Shown here piece after piece: positions 1 to 10,213 of a stretch of DNA of 64,000 nucleotides. Source of the stretch: Incurvaria masculella. Lineage: Eukaryota; Arthropoda; Insecta; Lepidoptera; Incurvariidae. A program made the translations under genes and the position numbers. The notes beneath the pieces were generated by a model. It saw only the letters and a program-made list of their open reading frames with translations, did no database searches and was not told where the DNA came from. Location of the stretch: the NCBI GenBank assembly GCA_946894095.1, contig OX335645.2, positions 13,415,001-13,479,000 of the forward strand, written 5' to 3'. The first letter of the stretch is position 1. Each line of letters opens with the position of its first letter.

Positions 1-115
1 GGGCCTTTTCACCTAATTCTGATTAGCTTAATCGCCACATTTTAAGGGCCTATGTTAGCAGCTTGCAATCAACAACATTACAAGATAATCAGCACTTTAG
101 TAATAAAGGCCCTTT
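1..115. mobile_element. Short MITE with GGGCCTTT-type ends (copy 1)
   Basis: The sequence starts GGGCCTTTTCACCTAATTC and ends TAATAAAGGCCC, so it has short inverted ends. The whole stretch is the reverse complement of a second copy at 18592-18706. It may begin before base 1. No coding capacity. Confidence 0.7.
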
Positions 116-731
116 GAGTGTCGATTAAAATAAATCGGCAATTGGTGCAAACCAGGCTAAGAATGATAAATATAGGTTAATTTCAATTCCAATTCGTAGA
201 AGGAAGGAAAGTTTTCGTCATGGCTTAAAAAGGTGGGTACTTCTTGCCCCAGAAAAAACCGCCCGACTTCCGTACAAAACGACTTTGTGCGGAGCGGAGC
301 CAAGTATTACTATTGTGTATTGTATTACTATGGTGTACATAGGTACAAAAACAGGTTGTCAAAATATTAAAAAGAGGATAAAATCGTTGTGTAGTGACTT
401 TCTTATGCCGACTTTGAATCTTGAGATGATTCTCAAGTCTGTCGACTGCAAAATTTGACGTTGATTCCATACATATTATGTCAAAAATTACGATCTGAAG
501 ACTTGCGAATCGTCTTTGAATCTCAGAATTAGCGATCTTGGCACAATGGTAGACAATGGGCGGTCCAATCGTTAATTATGTATTCCATCGAAGGCACATT
601 TAAGAAATAAAAATCCACATATTTTGGTTTGGACCTATTTTAACAGCCCGTATATGCAAATAATGTTTGAATTTTGTTTTTCTCAGAATTAGGCAAGTTA
701 AATGTGCATACGCACAAAGGACACAACTAAC
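116..731. other. Intronic/intergenic stretch, no feature recognised
   Basis: AT-rich sequence downstream of exon C. The open frame across 225-470 has no recognisable family signature. The C-terminal kinase exon expected here was looked for and not seen. Confidence 0.5.
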
Positions 732-809
732 CTGAAGTTTCTTCATGTACACGTCTGCCCAGTCCAGGTGCTTGAACCACCGATGTCTCTTCACGTCCTC
801 GGAGCCACA
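732..809 (-). CDS. Pka-C3: PKA catalytic subunit (PRKX/Pka-C3 type), exon C
   Basis: Third recognised coding exon of the minus-strand kinase gene: 78 nt, 26 codons, phase 0 at both ends. It follows a TTTGCAG acceptor and ends at a CAG|GTTAGT donor. The peptide begins CGSEDVKRHRWFKHLDW and ends MKKLQ. This matches the end of the kinase C-lobe and the start of the AGC-kinase tail, where PRKX/Pka-C3 has a DVK-HRWF block. It joins in frame to the exon ending at 3706 (LGNMK). The exon encoding the acidic FDDYPE-like tail should lie beyond base 1 and was not found in bases 1-731. The family is a cytosolic/nuclear Ser/Thr kinase. The PRKX/Pka-C3 assignment rests on the LGNMK-x-G-x-x-DVK-x-HRWF signature, since canonical PKA-C1 differs here. 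Confidence 0.9.
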
Positions 810-2880
810 CTGCAAAGTACACCATTATGTTAGCCTCGCCATATCATTGTGTAGGTACCTGTATTCGACCGTGAGATACCTACCCACATGCGGGCATAGA
901 TAATGATGGAATTATGACTTTATAATGCGCAGAATATGACAACATAAAAAAGAAACAGTCCGCAGGAGCCAGGCTTTCAGTTATTCCTTTATACTTATAT
1001 TTGTTTTTATTTATTCATACAATTTCTCTCATCATATCAGATTTAACCTTCAGATGAAGATTTATGTTGTGTGCTTTGATTACATGTTTATAATATTCAA
1101 ATGTTTAATACTAACGCCTCCTCAGTTAACTCATTGGCTACCGTTGGAGAACACTCTACATAAAACTAAATGTACAGTTATAAATACGCGTAGTATGTGT
1201 CCATCTAAAATTACATCAAGATTGCATCACTCGCGAACGGCGCACTTGAACTTGTGAAGACGTCGCATCTGCCACTGTACGATACTATTTATTGGCTCCA
1301 GATTAGTAAACATAATGTTCTGGATTCGCCAGATTATGCCCAGAACTATGTACCGTATTTTAGGAGCAGCCTTGACAGTAGTGTCGGAGACATGGTTCCT
1401 AAGCCGATTCCATCGAAGCGCCCCGGAGCGTGTTGATATTGGCAACTTTCGGAACTGGTATCATTGTTCGAGCTCGTGTCGTAAATAATTTACTGCTTTT
1501 CGGAGATAAGCGCGAACGCGGCTCACTTTTGATTTATTTTTGAGAGCGAACATATGTGCGGACCCATGTACAAAGTGAAAACACGTCAGCGGATTCAAGG
1601 GCGTCTGTGTTATAGATCTGTAAACGTGCGTCTGTAGATGATTAAGAAGTGCGTCAATTATCTTATAGCTGCCCTCCCGGTTGGATTTTGCTACCGGTAA
1701 CCGTGCCAGCATATAATTGATGTGCAAAGTATAAATATTAATGGTAAACATGTTTATGTTTGTTTGTACAGGGTATACAGTAAGATTTATAAAAATGAAA
1801 GCAGACAAAACCTCTTTATTGCTGCCGTACCATATCGTACACAAGTCGCGGGCGCGAGTGATCGCGGCGAGACCATCTCCGTTTGATGTCGTCTCGAGAG
1901 CTGTGACGAATAGCTTTCTCTGGACTTTCCAGCAGCTTTAGGAGCGAGTTTTTAATAGACACCCGTCGTGCGTAGAGAAACCTTCATTATAGCCGCCTAC
2001 ATACTTCATCAATTAACTAGTAAAATGCAACGCGAGAAAAGCGATCGACTTATGTGGGGTAATGTAACCGATTTGTTATAAAAAGTTTTAACAAAAATCT
2101 GTGTTCTATCAATTGAGTGTTATCTCATGTTGGTGATTTTTGAAGCAGCAAGCGATTAGTTTGTAGGTATTTTTCAATTTACTGGAATGTTGGTTAAATG
2201 CTACGGCTATCTCTAAATCCATCAATTATAAAATTTAAATCAAGCTGTGAGAACTCACCAGTAAAACAGGTAATCTGGCACTCGTGCCAAGCAATTTATC
2301 TTATGTTTTACTATTTCTCACTGATTTAGCTAATACTGCCACACATAAATAACAACACTAAAAAACTAAAAATTTTACGAGTTTTGTTCTTTTTAATATA
2401 TTAAGGGTAAAAATAAACGAAAAAGGGTAATAATAATGAATTCATTCCACTTTCCCATATTGTTAAGGCGGACAGACATTGTTACATACATTATTGAATA
2501 AATGTATTAATCAAATTAACTCCATCCTCATATGTCGCTAGTATCCAATTATAGTGATCGACGCGAGCTCATTGTTAGACCATATTTTAGAGCTGTCAGT
2601 TCTGCTGGACATAATTTATTCAGCTTCAGACGCGGCCGCAGTCCAACCAATTTCTATATTTAAGAAGTCTGGAAGCAGGCCAACCGAAAGCGTAAATCGT
2701 AGAAAAAAGTATTTAAAATGTCGTCATTGGGGACAGTACCCGCTAAACCATAACACCAGAAGATATCTAAGATCAATTTCAATTTAAATTGAATAGTATA
2801 CGCGATCCTTACATATGGAATTGTTTTCAAAGTAAGACGTAAAATACCAAAGTATTGCCATCCATTCTTAGCAACAAAGC
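810..2880. other. Intron of the kinase gene, nothing recognised
   Basis: Part of the intron between exons B and C. Open frames here (for example 1461-1844 minus, 127 codons) show no conserved motif and no typical splice architecture, so I treat them as chance. Confidence 0.5.
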
Positions 2881-3178
2881 AAAAACCGGCCAAGTGCGAG
2901 TCGGACTTGCACACAAAGGGTTCCGTACCATCGCACAAGATTTACAAAAAAAACACGTTTTTTTTTTTGGGGTCATTAATTATTATTATTTTATAATGTT
3001 ACCTATTTGTTGTTATAGCGGCAAAATAAATACATAATCTGTGAAAAAATCAGCTTCCTACCTGTTACGGTTCATGAGATACAGCCCTGTGACAGACGGA
3101 CAGACGGACGGACGGACGGACAGCGGAGGCTTAGTAATAGGGTTCCGTTTTCACCATTTGGGTACGGAACCCTAACAA
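2881..3178 (+). repeat. Lepidopteran dispersed repeat with GGTTCCGTA/TACGGAACC ends (copy 1)
   Basis: It starts with AAACCGGCCAAGTGCGAGTC, carries GGGTTCCGTACC near the 5' end and closes with GGGTACGGAACCCTAA, so the two ends can pair over about 13 bp. The conserved core includes TTGTTGTTATAGCGGCAAAA and a (GACG)n-like microsatellite before the end. Other copies are at 8104-8368, 20690-20986, 24771-25066, 53139-53401 and 55333-55595. I recall this as a repeat common in Lepidoptera; the class (SINE-like or MITE-like) is not decided by the sequence. Confidence 0.85.
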
Positions 3179-3494
3179 TATTGTGTACAAGAACGTTTTG
3201 CGTCTAGTGACATTGAGGCCTTGATTTGAAGCATCAGACAATTTAAATACTACTCAATTACTTTAAATTGAGTGATTAAACTTTTCAAGCGAAACGCTCT
3301 TCATTACTGGTGCTATTTCTGACACCGACCTCCTCCAACGTCGTAGTCGCCAATTTCAAGACTCGGTGAGCTCATTAATGTACGTGTCATCCAGGCTAGA
3401 GTCGAATGCCACCGAAGTCAGGATTCGTGCTGTATGAGCGTGAAGTGCGTCGGCGGTAAGCAGTGGTTCCGTACCGCTGAGGGCCGGGAGGACT

Positions 3495-3570
3495 GGAGGA
3501 AAATTGGAGTGGAGTATGTCCAGCAGTGGACGCAAACACGCCGACTTACTGAGTATAGTTACATAATCCA
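3495..3570 (+). repeat. LINE 3'-end fragment (GGAGGACTGGAGGAAAATT)
   Basis: Contains GGGAGGACTGGAGGAAAATT followed by a segment with GTCCAGCAGTGGACGC and a CTGACT-type tail. The same module occurs at 12130-12203 (plus) and 4755-4815 (minus), where the tail is a clear (ACTG)n repeat. Looks like the 3' end of a non-LTR retrotransposon. Confidence 0.55.
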
Positions 3571-3705
3571 AATACAAAAATAACCTGTGTTCGCCGACCG
3601 ATATCAACCAACTTAGCCGGGGCGAGAGGCATAGATAAAAACTGCTAGGCCACGAGGACACTAGTGTTTGATTAGACTTGGCAAAGCTAAGCAGACGCTA
3701 CCAAC

Positions 3706-3887
3706 CTTCATGTTCCCGAGGCGCTTGGTGCGATCCTGCACGAGAAACTTCTTGACGAGGTCCTTGGCCACAGCGTCGAGGTGTCGCGGCCACTCCACGC
3801 GCCCGTTCAGGATCTTCTCGTAGATGCCGAAGGGGTTGTCGTCGTAGAAGGGCGGGTAACCGACCAGCATCTCGTATACGAGCACGC
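3706..3887 (-). CDS. Pka-C3: PKA catalytic subunit (PRKX/Pka-C3 type), exon B
   Basis: Second recognised exon, 182 nt: two bases complete a split Gly codon, then come 60 codons. The acceptor is GTTGCAG|GC and the donor AAG|GTTGGT. The peptide runs from VLVYEMLVGYPPFYDDNPFG to KRLGNMK and covers kinase subdomains IX (end) to XI. It includes the GYPPFYDDNPFGIYEKIL block, where PKA-C1 instead has FFADQPIQIYEKI; this supports the PRKX/Pka-C3 branch. The exon is GC-rich compared with its AT-rich introns. No stop or frameshift is present, so it looks functional. The upstream intron is about 11.1 kb and the downstream one about 2.9 kb. Confidence 0.94.
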
Positions 3888-4342
3888 CTGCAACGCGGAG
3901 GCAACAAGTCAGTTCAAAACTCTTTATCTGCTTGACTGATAAGACTTCTAATATGTACACATGCGACTTTAAACAAAACGAATGAAAACACCAAGGAAAT
4001 ATGAAAGTAAGTTTGCCATTAGAGCGGGGGCAGCAGCTAAAAAATACTCACAAACGCCATTTAGCGGTATAACCTCGAATTAATAAAATATCGCCGATAA
4101 ATACATAATAACATACGAACCCGAGAGTGTCTGATACCTAAATCAACTTTGGTGCAGACAGCAATTAAGTTGATATTTCAACCGTTACAGTAAAAATGCT
4201 CAAGTTTAAGATTAATACGTCCAGATCAGAGCGGAAATGGCGATTAATTTGGTGTATTTAAGTAAATGGATACAATCATTCTGTCGATTATAAAATATTC
4301 GAGAAATTCGTTGGCGGGATAGCTTAGCGGTTAGAGGAGTGG

Positions 4343-4676
4343 ATATACAGGATCTGTCACTCGAAGTGTTACCAATTGAAAAAAATGTTATTTGGTTATT
4401 GAAGTACGGTTTATTAAAAATTGTATCAAAATGTTAAAAGAACATTTAATTTTAAGACCATCATCGTTATTGTTCGATATAGCCTCTTTTGGATTGGATT
4501 TTCCAATTGTTACGTTAATTACCCATTGCTAAAAAATATTATCAAATTCAAATTTGTACCCGCTCTTTTAGCCTACTTAAAAACAATGAAACAAATTGAC
4601 GTTTCACCAAAATTTGTCGCGCTGTCATTATTATTTTAGTGTGAAATAAGTAACAGTTCGAGTGACGGACCCTGTA
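4343..4676. mobile_element. Mariner-derived MITE with TA target site
   Basis: Ends are ACAGGATCTGTCACTCGAAG and, inverted, a match to CAGGGTCCGTCACTCGAACT, flanked by TA. The first ~150 bp and the last ~120 bp match the ends of the mariner element in the palindrome (47713-48995) including sub-terminal sequence, but the transposase is missing. It is therefore an internal deletion derivative of that same family, mobilised as a short element. Confidence 0.85.
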
Positions 4677-4754
4677 TAATCCATCACCTCCATGGTATAA
4701 TCCAAATGCCGCACGTCCGGATTCTGCTTCATACGAATGTTCAGACAAATATAA

Positions 4755-4815
4755 ATCAGTCAGTCAGTCAGGGTGTTTACGTCCACTGCTAGACATACGC
4801 CTCTCCAATGTTCCT
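4755..4815 (-). repeat. LINE 3'-end fragment with (CAGT)n tail
   Basis: A CAGTCAGTCAGTCAG tract is joined to the reverse complement of the GTCCAGCAGTGGACGTAAAC module seen at 12130-12203. Tail-first orientation indicates a minus-strand insertion. Confidence 0.6.
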
Positions 4816-4879
4816 CCAGTACTATTTTATTAGTAGTATTTTCAAAATACGATTAAATTGCTTCTAGAAATGTAGGGTG

Positions 4880-5215
4880 CACTGTATAACTCGTCGGAGT
4901 TGCATAACGCAGTCCCTTCGTCCCCTTACTAACATCGCATAACGCGGAACAGGCAGAAAATGCACCCGTTAACTGACGGCATTCCAAAATTCAAAACCAA
5001 CCGATCTTCTAGGTCCTTTATCGATAGGGTCCGTAAACTATGGAATGCACTACCTGCCGAGTTATTTCCCCCAAAGTACAACCTGGGATCCTTCAAACAT
5101 GGCGTGAAGACACATGGCGGGCCGGCATGGTTTTCGAAGCACTCTTAAAAGTTCGAAAGCTCATCGGGTACCTTAAAATGTCCTGGCTTACGTCATATGC
5201 TGCGCTTTACATAAA
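4880..5215 (+). mobile_element. Jockey-like LINE 3' end, RT C-terminal tail
   Basis: The frame at 4960-5148 encodes a motif ending FIDRVRKLWNALPAELFPP, typical of the end of insect non-LTR reverse-transcriptase ORFs (S/F-R-x-x-x-LWN-x-LP). It is followed by a conserved 3' UTR with GCACC-type TTAA and GTCCTGGCTTACG blocks. The same 3' end recurs at 19605-19690, 27240-27395, 36440-37125, 40076-40330, 45840-45930, 49360-49445 and 59290-59385. 5' truncated. Confidence 0.75.
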
Positions 5216-6660
5216 TAAAACATTTATAAGGTACTTAACCATAAAATCGTATCCATTACATACATAATATCAATACAGCAATATTTGCAAAACATTGCAG
5301 CAAAGTTTAACGGCAATTATTTCAAACAACTGTCATTAACTATAGACACAAATTGACGTTCTATTTTTGTCGTCATGTCCATTATATAAAATAAACATTA
5401 TGAGCATATTTCGCGATCATTTCCCAACTTTTCATTATTTATGTATTTAATGACATCCTCAATATTTTTATGAAGGCTGTCAAAGGTTATAAACGAAAAT
5501 TAATCAGGCATAAAATGACTCACTTAATATGCAAATATTTTGCGAAGCGTTAACGACTCTCGCGAAATACTCCTTTCAGACTAATGAAGGTACTAGGTAC
5601 GCTTTTATTGATTAAATTCTCATGAATATCTAGCCCGATGATTGCTTCATTATCTATGTACCTGCTGTCATGTTATATCTACGCATAATCTTCTGTGAAG
5701 CAAGGGCACATTCATTTAAACTAAAATACCATAATTGACTTATCATTCAAATTATAGTCCACTTCTGGACTCAATTTAACAAGTAAATATACTTTTTATT
5801 GTTTATTGTTTATTCATCATCCATAGACAGTACACTGCACTCGGATTTGTCATATTTTATCATTAGCCAGTTCGGGGAAATCCCAGCGAAGAAGAACTGG
5901 AAAGAAACTCCGCTGGTTTTTTTTTTCAACGTCCACTTAGTCTAAATTTACAAAAGTATTTAGACTCACAGATAAACACGCTAAATTAATATGAATTGAC
6001 GAGAATCAGCAATTCATGTCACATGCAACAGTTCATGACAAATATCAGTTTATTAGTAAAGACCATGCCCGCCATCTAGAATGTTGCCAATTGGAGCAAG
6101 CCAGTCCCCAGAAACAGCACCCGTTCACGAGCATCACGCCAGGCACAGCCATCGCCTCTATCAACCATATTTTAGGGAAAGCGGAGACCCGAACCCAGCG
6201 TCGCCGCAAGTAGGGACCTTAAAGCGATGCACTACTCCAGTGGCAACATGAAAAAGTTGTGAAAGCTCTGTACGATTTAGTTTTAATACGATTATTTCTG
6301 TCATGAACTACTACAGTGACCTGTAAACAAAGAGTCAAAATACAAAATACATTATTATTCTTACAGCTAAAAAAAAAACTATATAATATTACACTTTAAA
6401 TGCTACCACCTACAGAAAATTAAGAGTACAATGGTTTGAGAGCAACCATATACGAATAAGATTCCTGAAAGAGATTCTGACCAACACCGACAGTTAAATA
6501 ATGCTTCAATACAGTTCGGGTGCTCGTTCGGGTGTACAGAGCCCTCGTCATTATTGATACGAAATTGTATCAAATCAATATTATTTTGTTAGTAATTTCA
6601 TACTACACGTAGTATTTATCATAAAAATAATATGGATACATAATGTATCGAGTGTCAAAA
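5216..6660. other. Intron stretch with one LINE-tail-like motif
   Basis: No gene recognised. Around 5877-5920, AGAACTGGAAAGAAACTCCG resembles a motif near the 3' end of lepidopteran CR1/L2-like elements. The 65-codon frame at 6016-6213 has no recognised family. Confidence 0.35.
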
Positions 6661-7099
6661 TTAGTAAAAAAAAAAAAAGTCAATGTTATAGTAGGATACG
6701 TTTGGTACCCAGTCAGCATGTGGTCAAAATCTCAGGAAATTCAAATTTATCAACTAGGGCCTCTTTAACACTATAATAAGCCTTTTGTGTTAAGAATTTC
6801 TTAATCTTAGCCTTAAACATTTTTTCACTTAACTCCCTGACCTCTTCGGGTAATTTGTTATAAAATCTAACACTGTTACATATAAAACTCTTAGATGTTT
6901 TAGCTAATTTATGACTAATCACTTTAACATTGTTCTTGTGTCTTGTGTTATGGTTATGAACATCACTATTAAGGGTGGAGTCATGTATATGTTTCCTCGC
7001 GTAACATAAGTTTTGGAAAACATAAGCACTTGGTAAAGTCAAAATTCCTACGTCACTAAAAACCGAGGGGTCACTCACTCAAGGAATCTGGTGTACAAT

Positions 7100-7520
7100 C
7101 GTTTGGGAATCTCAAGAATCTTAGGTGGGAGTCCGAGGAATCTGGTGGGAGTCCGGAGAATCTCGGAAATCTTATGTAATCCCGAGTAATCCTAAAGAAT
7201 CTGGAAATCCCAAGGAAATCATTGGGAATCCTATCAAATTCATGGAAATCTCGGGTAATCTTAGGCGGAGTCCGAGGAATCCGATGGGAGTCCGAGGAAT
7301 CTGGAAATCTTATGTAATCCCGAGTAATCCTAAGGAATCTGAGAATACCAAGGAAATCATTGGGAATCCTTTCAAATTAATGGAAATCTCGGGTAATCCT
7401 GGGCGGGAGTCCGAGGAATAGGAAAATCTTGGGTAGTCTCGAGTACTCCCAGGGAGTGTAGGAATCCTAAGGGAATCATTGGCAATCCGATCAAAGTCTT
7501 TGTAATCTCAGATAATCTTG
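7100..7520. repeat. Left sub-terminal array of ~10-bp monomers, 138-bp higher-order period
   Basis: Built of variants of GAATCTNNGG and GAGTCCGAGG. A higher-order unit repeats about every 138 bp (for example CTTATGTAATCCCGAGTAAT at 7171 and 7309). Open frame 7125-7421 is a by-product of the repeat. Confidence 0.75.
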
Positions 7521-7524
7521 TCGG

Positions 7525-8054
7525 GGTCGGACTAAGCCGGTTTTTGTATGCTTAGTCCGGTGCAATTCTAGTACAGTACGTAAGTTTTGACAGGTTAGTT
7601 CTGAAAAAGACTGTAAAGGTTTTTAAAATAAGAGTACCTTATCTCGAGTACGTGAAATATTTACTAGGTTTTTAAATATAGACTTTTATAACGGCCCAGG
7701 CAAAGAAATAATCAACTTTGACCTAATGATGGCTGAGATACTAAGGGATTTCGAAAGATCGGAGTACCTCATCGTGAAGTTGAGTATGTCAAATATGTAT
7801 TATGGCTTCAAAAATGGTATTGCATAATGCATCAGGCAAAAAAAAAACAGGGTTGACCTAATGATCGCTGAGATAATACGGGATCTAATCTAACAATGAT
7901 AGCGCAGCCGTGGGCGCGGCCGCCAGTTTGCGAAGAAATCACGCACACGTGTGCGCACTCCAAAACATATTCAGTCGTATTCAGAGTAAACCTGTCAAAA
8001 TTTAGTACGGGATAAGCACCGGATTAACCAAACAAAAACCGGTTTAGTCCGACC
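7525..8054. mobile_element. MITE with long TIR (GGTCGGACTAA...), nested in the hAT-like element
   Basis: Left end GGTCGGACTAAGCCGGTTTT; right end is the inverted form at about 8018-8054. Internally it carries a diverged tandem duplication containing GACCTAATGATGGCTGAGAT and GACCTAATGATCGCTGAGAT, about 135 bp apart. A second partial copy starts at 8488. Confidence 0.75.
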
Positions 8055-8103
8055 TTAATACGCGTACTATGCGAATAGAAGGTTATCATGCGTATACTAC
8101 TTT

Positions 8104-8368
8104 TTAGGGTTCCGTACCCATAGGGTGAAAACGGAACCCTATTACAAAGCCTCAGCTGTCCGTCCGTCCGTCCGTCTGTCACAAAGCTGTTACTCATGAA
8201 CCGTAATAAGTACGTAGCTGAAATTTTCACAGAGTGAGTATTTAATTTGCCGCTATAACAACAAATAAGTAAAATTTAAAGATAATAAAAAAATACAAAT
8301 AATATTATTTTTTGGTGTTAAATCATTTACGATGGTACGAAACCCTTTGTGTGCGAGTCCGACTCGCG
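8104..8368 (-). repeat. Lepidopteran dispersed repeat, GGTTCCGTA type (copy 2)
   Basis: Reverse complement of the 2881-3178 family: begins AGGGTTCCGTACCCATAGGG, has (GTCC)n, and ends with GTGCGAGTCCGACTCGCG. Sits between two MITE copies. Confidence 0.85.
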
Positions 8369-8487
8369 TTTGTTTACTGTGTATTGGGTGGGCGACTTTT
8401 AGTCAGTGATTTTGATTAAATAATTAGATGATTGTAGGTATGTTGTGAACCGAGCTTGGGGCGGACTAACTTTACTACGCGTATTAA

Positions 8488-8870
8488 GGTCGAAGTAAAC
8501 CGGTTTTTGTATGGTTAGTCCGGTGCTAATCTCGTACCAAGTTTTTACAGGTTCACAGTGAATACGACTGCAAGGGATTTCGAAAAAGAAGAGTACCTAC
8601 CTAATCGCGAAGTTTTCTACGTGAAATATTTGCTAAGGTTTCAAATATAGCCTTTTATAATGACCCAGGCAAAAAAAAAATCAACCCTGACCTAATGATG
8701 GCTGAGATTCTAAGAGATTTCGAAAGAGCGAAGTACCTCATCTTGAAATTTAGTATGTGAAATATGTACTGTGGATTCAAAAATGGTAATGTATAATGCC
8801 TCAGGGAAAGAAAAAATCAGCGCTGATCTAAAGATCGCTGAGATAATATGGGATCTTATTTAACCGGATT
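8488..8870. mobile_element. Partial second copy of the GGTCGGACTAA MITE
   Basis: Matches 7525-7890 in order, including both internal duplicated segments, but the right TIR is missing: the sequence runs instead into CpG-rich DNA. Inverted TACGCGTATTAAGGTC (8477-8492) mirrors GACCTTAATACGCGTA at 8051-8066. Confidence 0.7.
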
Positions 8871-8914
8871 CCGCCTGGGTGAATATGTCCAAAACGAATA
8901 TCGCACCAATGCGC

Positions 8915-9020
8915 ACCGGCCGGCCACGGCGCGGGGGCTCCCCGCTCGGCGCGGACGCCGCGCCCGTGCCGAACCCCCCCGGCCGCGCCGCCCGCCTGTC
9001 TGCGATGACGTCACGGACAC
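8915..9020. promoter_or_regulatory. CpG-rich promoter-like block inside the hAT-like element
   Basis: A sharp GC island in AT-rich DNA, with ACCAAT, several CGGCGC/GGCCGG blocks and a full palindromic CRE-like TGACGTCA (9005-9012) within about 110 bp. The composition differs strongly from both flanks. It could be a remnant of an internal promoter or captured host DNA; function is inference only. Confidence 0.35.
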
Positions 9021-9189
9021 GTGCTGCGCGCAACGCGCAATTATAAGTCTCTATGAATCGTTGGTGGTCACTAAGAATCTTTAGAAATCCCGAAATCATT
9101 GGAATGTACCAAAAATGTGTTGGTAGTCCTTAAAAAATCCAGGTAATCTTTGGTAGTCTCTAGGAATCTTTGGTAGTCCTCAGAAATCT

Positions 9190-9425
9190 TACGAAATCCC
9201 AGTATATTTGAAATCTCCAAGAATCTTTGGTAGTCTTTGGAAATCTTTAGGAATCTCCAAGAATCTTTAGTAGTCTTTGGAAATCTTTAGGAATCTCCAA
9301 GAATCTTTGGTAGTCTTTGGAAATCTTTAGGAATCTCCAGGAATCTTTGGTAGTCTTTGGAAATCTTTAGGAATCTCTAAGAATCTTTAGTAGTCTTTGG
9401 AAATCTTTAGGAATCTAGAAATCCC
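9190..9425. repeat. Right sub-terminal tandem array, 40-bp period of ~10-bp monomers
   Basis: About five copies of a 40-bp unit composed of GAATCTTTGG, TAGTCTTTGG, AAATCTTTAG and GAATCTCCAA. Monomers are related to those of the left array. Confidence 0.85.
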
Positions 9426-9872
9426 AAGGAAATCTTGACTACTGGGAATCTGGTGTACACTTTTTGCTCGAGTGACTAACCCCTCGCTAAAAACCTTTCT
9501 ACAGGAGTCTCTCATCCTCATTCCCTAGCATGCATCGCAGTGCTCTTTTCTGTAACACAAATATACGATTAACTTCCGCTGCATCACCCCAGAACATCAG
9601 CCCGTATGACATTATACTGTGAAAGTAGGCATGATAAACAGATTTAGCAGCTTCCAAACCACAGAGCTCCTTAATTTTTTTTATTGCATAGCATGCCGAG
9701 CTGAGCTTAGCAGCGAGCTTATCAATATGTGGTTTCCATGTAAAACGATGATCAAATACTACACCAAGAAAGTTTATTTCTTTAGTTATAGCTAAAGACA
9801 GATCATTTGCTGCATCATTTTCGTACTAAGCAAGTACGTAGCCTATTTCCACGATTGTTATATGTATATATA

Positions 9873-10213
9873 TAATCGACCGTGAAGCAAGGACATATTT
9901 ATTAAAGGAAAAGCCTGTAAAAAACTACTGCAAGGCTGGACCCGAACCAGCAAAAATAGCTAATAGCCCATAATTTGGAATTATCCTACTGTCCCTCTTC
10001 TCGTAATCAATGCCTCAATCAGTGTACGATTATACATGTCCACAACGCAGGCAAAGCGTAAAATAAATGTATGCATTTGTTAAACACTGTTTTCATAGGA
10101 GGCATGTTTCGCAGGTTCTGATCAAGCCAAGGTTCAGCCTTGCAGTATATTCATAAATTTGTTCTTTTTATAGGCTTTTTCTTCAATTAATGTGTCTTTG
10201 CTTCACGGTTGAT
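9873..10213. mobile_element. Fold-back MITE, AATCGACCGTGAAGCAAGGA ends (copy 1)
   Basis: Starts ATCGACCGTGAAGCAAGGAC and ends with the inverted GTCTTTGCTTCACGGTTGAT; TIR about 40-50 bp. The middle (9960-10110) is not shared with copy 2, so it may hold a further insertion. Confidence 0.8.

Larger units (their letters stand above)
7064..9486. mobile_element. hAT-like non-autonomous element with 8-bp TSD CTAAAAAC
   Basis: The left end is CGAGGGGTCACTCACTC and the right end, inverted, CGAGGGGTTAGTCACTC (15 of 17 match). Direct 8-bp duplications CTAAAAAC lie at 7056-7063 and 9487-9494; these fit the hAT target consensus nTnnnnAn. The element lies inside a LINE frame, which fixes the boundaries independently. 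It holds two sub-terminal arrays of degenerate ~10-bp GAATCTNNGG monomers, a nested long-TIR MITE (7525-8054) and part of a second copy (8488-8870), a dispersed repeat (8104-8368) and a CpG-rich block (8915-9020). No transposase frame was seen. Confidence 0.8.
6713..9823 (-). pseudogene. Jockey/CR1-like LINE (RT C-terminal part), split by a 2.4-kb insertion
   Basis: Minus strand. From about 9823 down to 9500 it encodes RT thumb and tail motifs such as FLGVVFDHRFTWKPHIDKL and the SYGLMFWG block. From 7055 down to 6713 it continues with VFSDVGILTLPSAYVFQNL and FYNKLPEEVRELS. The two parts are separated by a DNA transposon (7064-9486) that duplicated the 8-base target CTAAAAAC lying in the Val-Phe-Ser codons. 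Apart from a frameshift near 9510, the frame reads through when the insertion and one target copy are set aside. No catalytic RT domain (FADD) is present, so it is a 5'-truncated, dead copy. Confidence 0.85.

Noticed and set aside
9190..9425. CRISPR-like regular array
   Set aside because: Units are contiguous degenerate 10-bp monomers without unique spacers, in a eukaryotic transposon.
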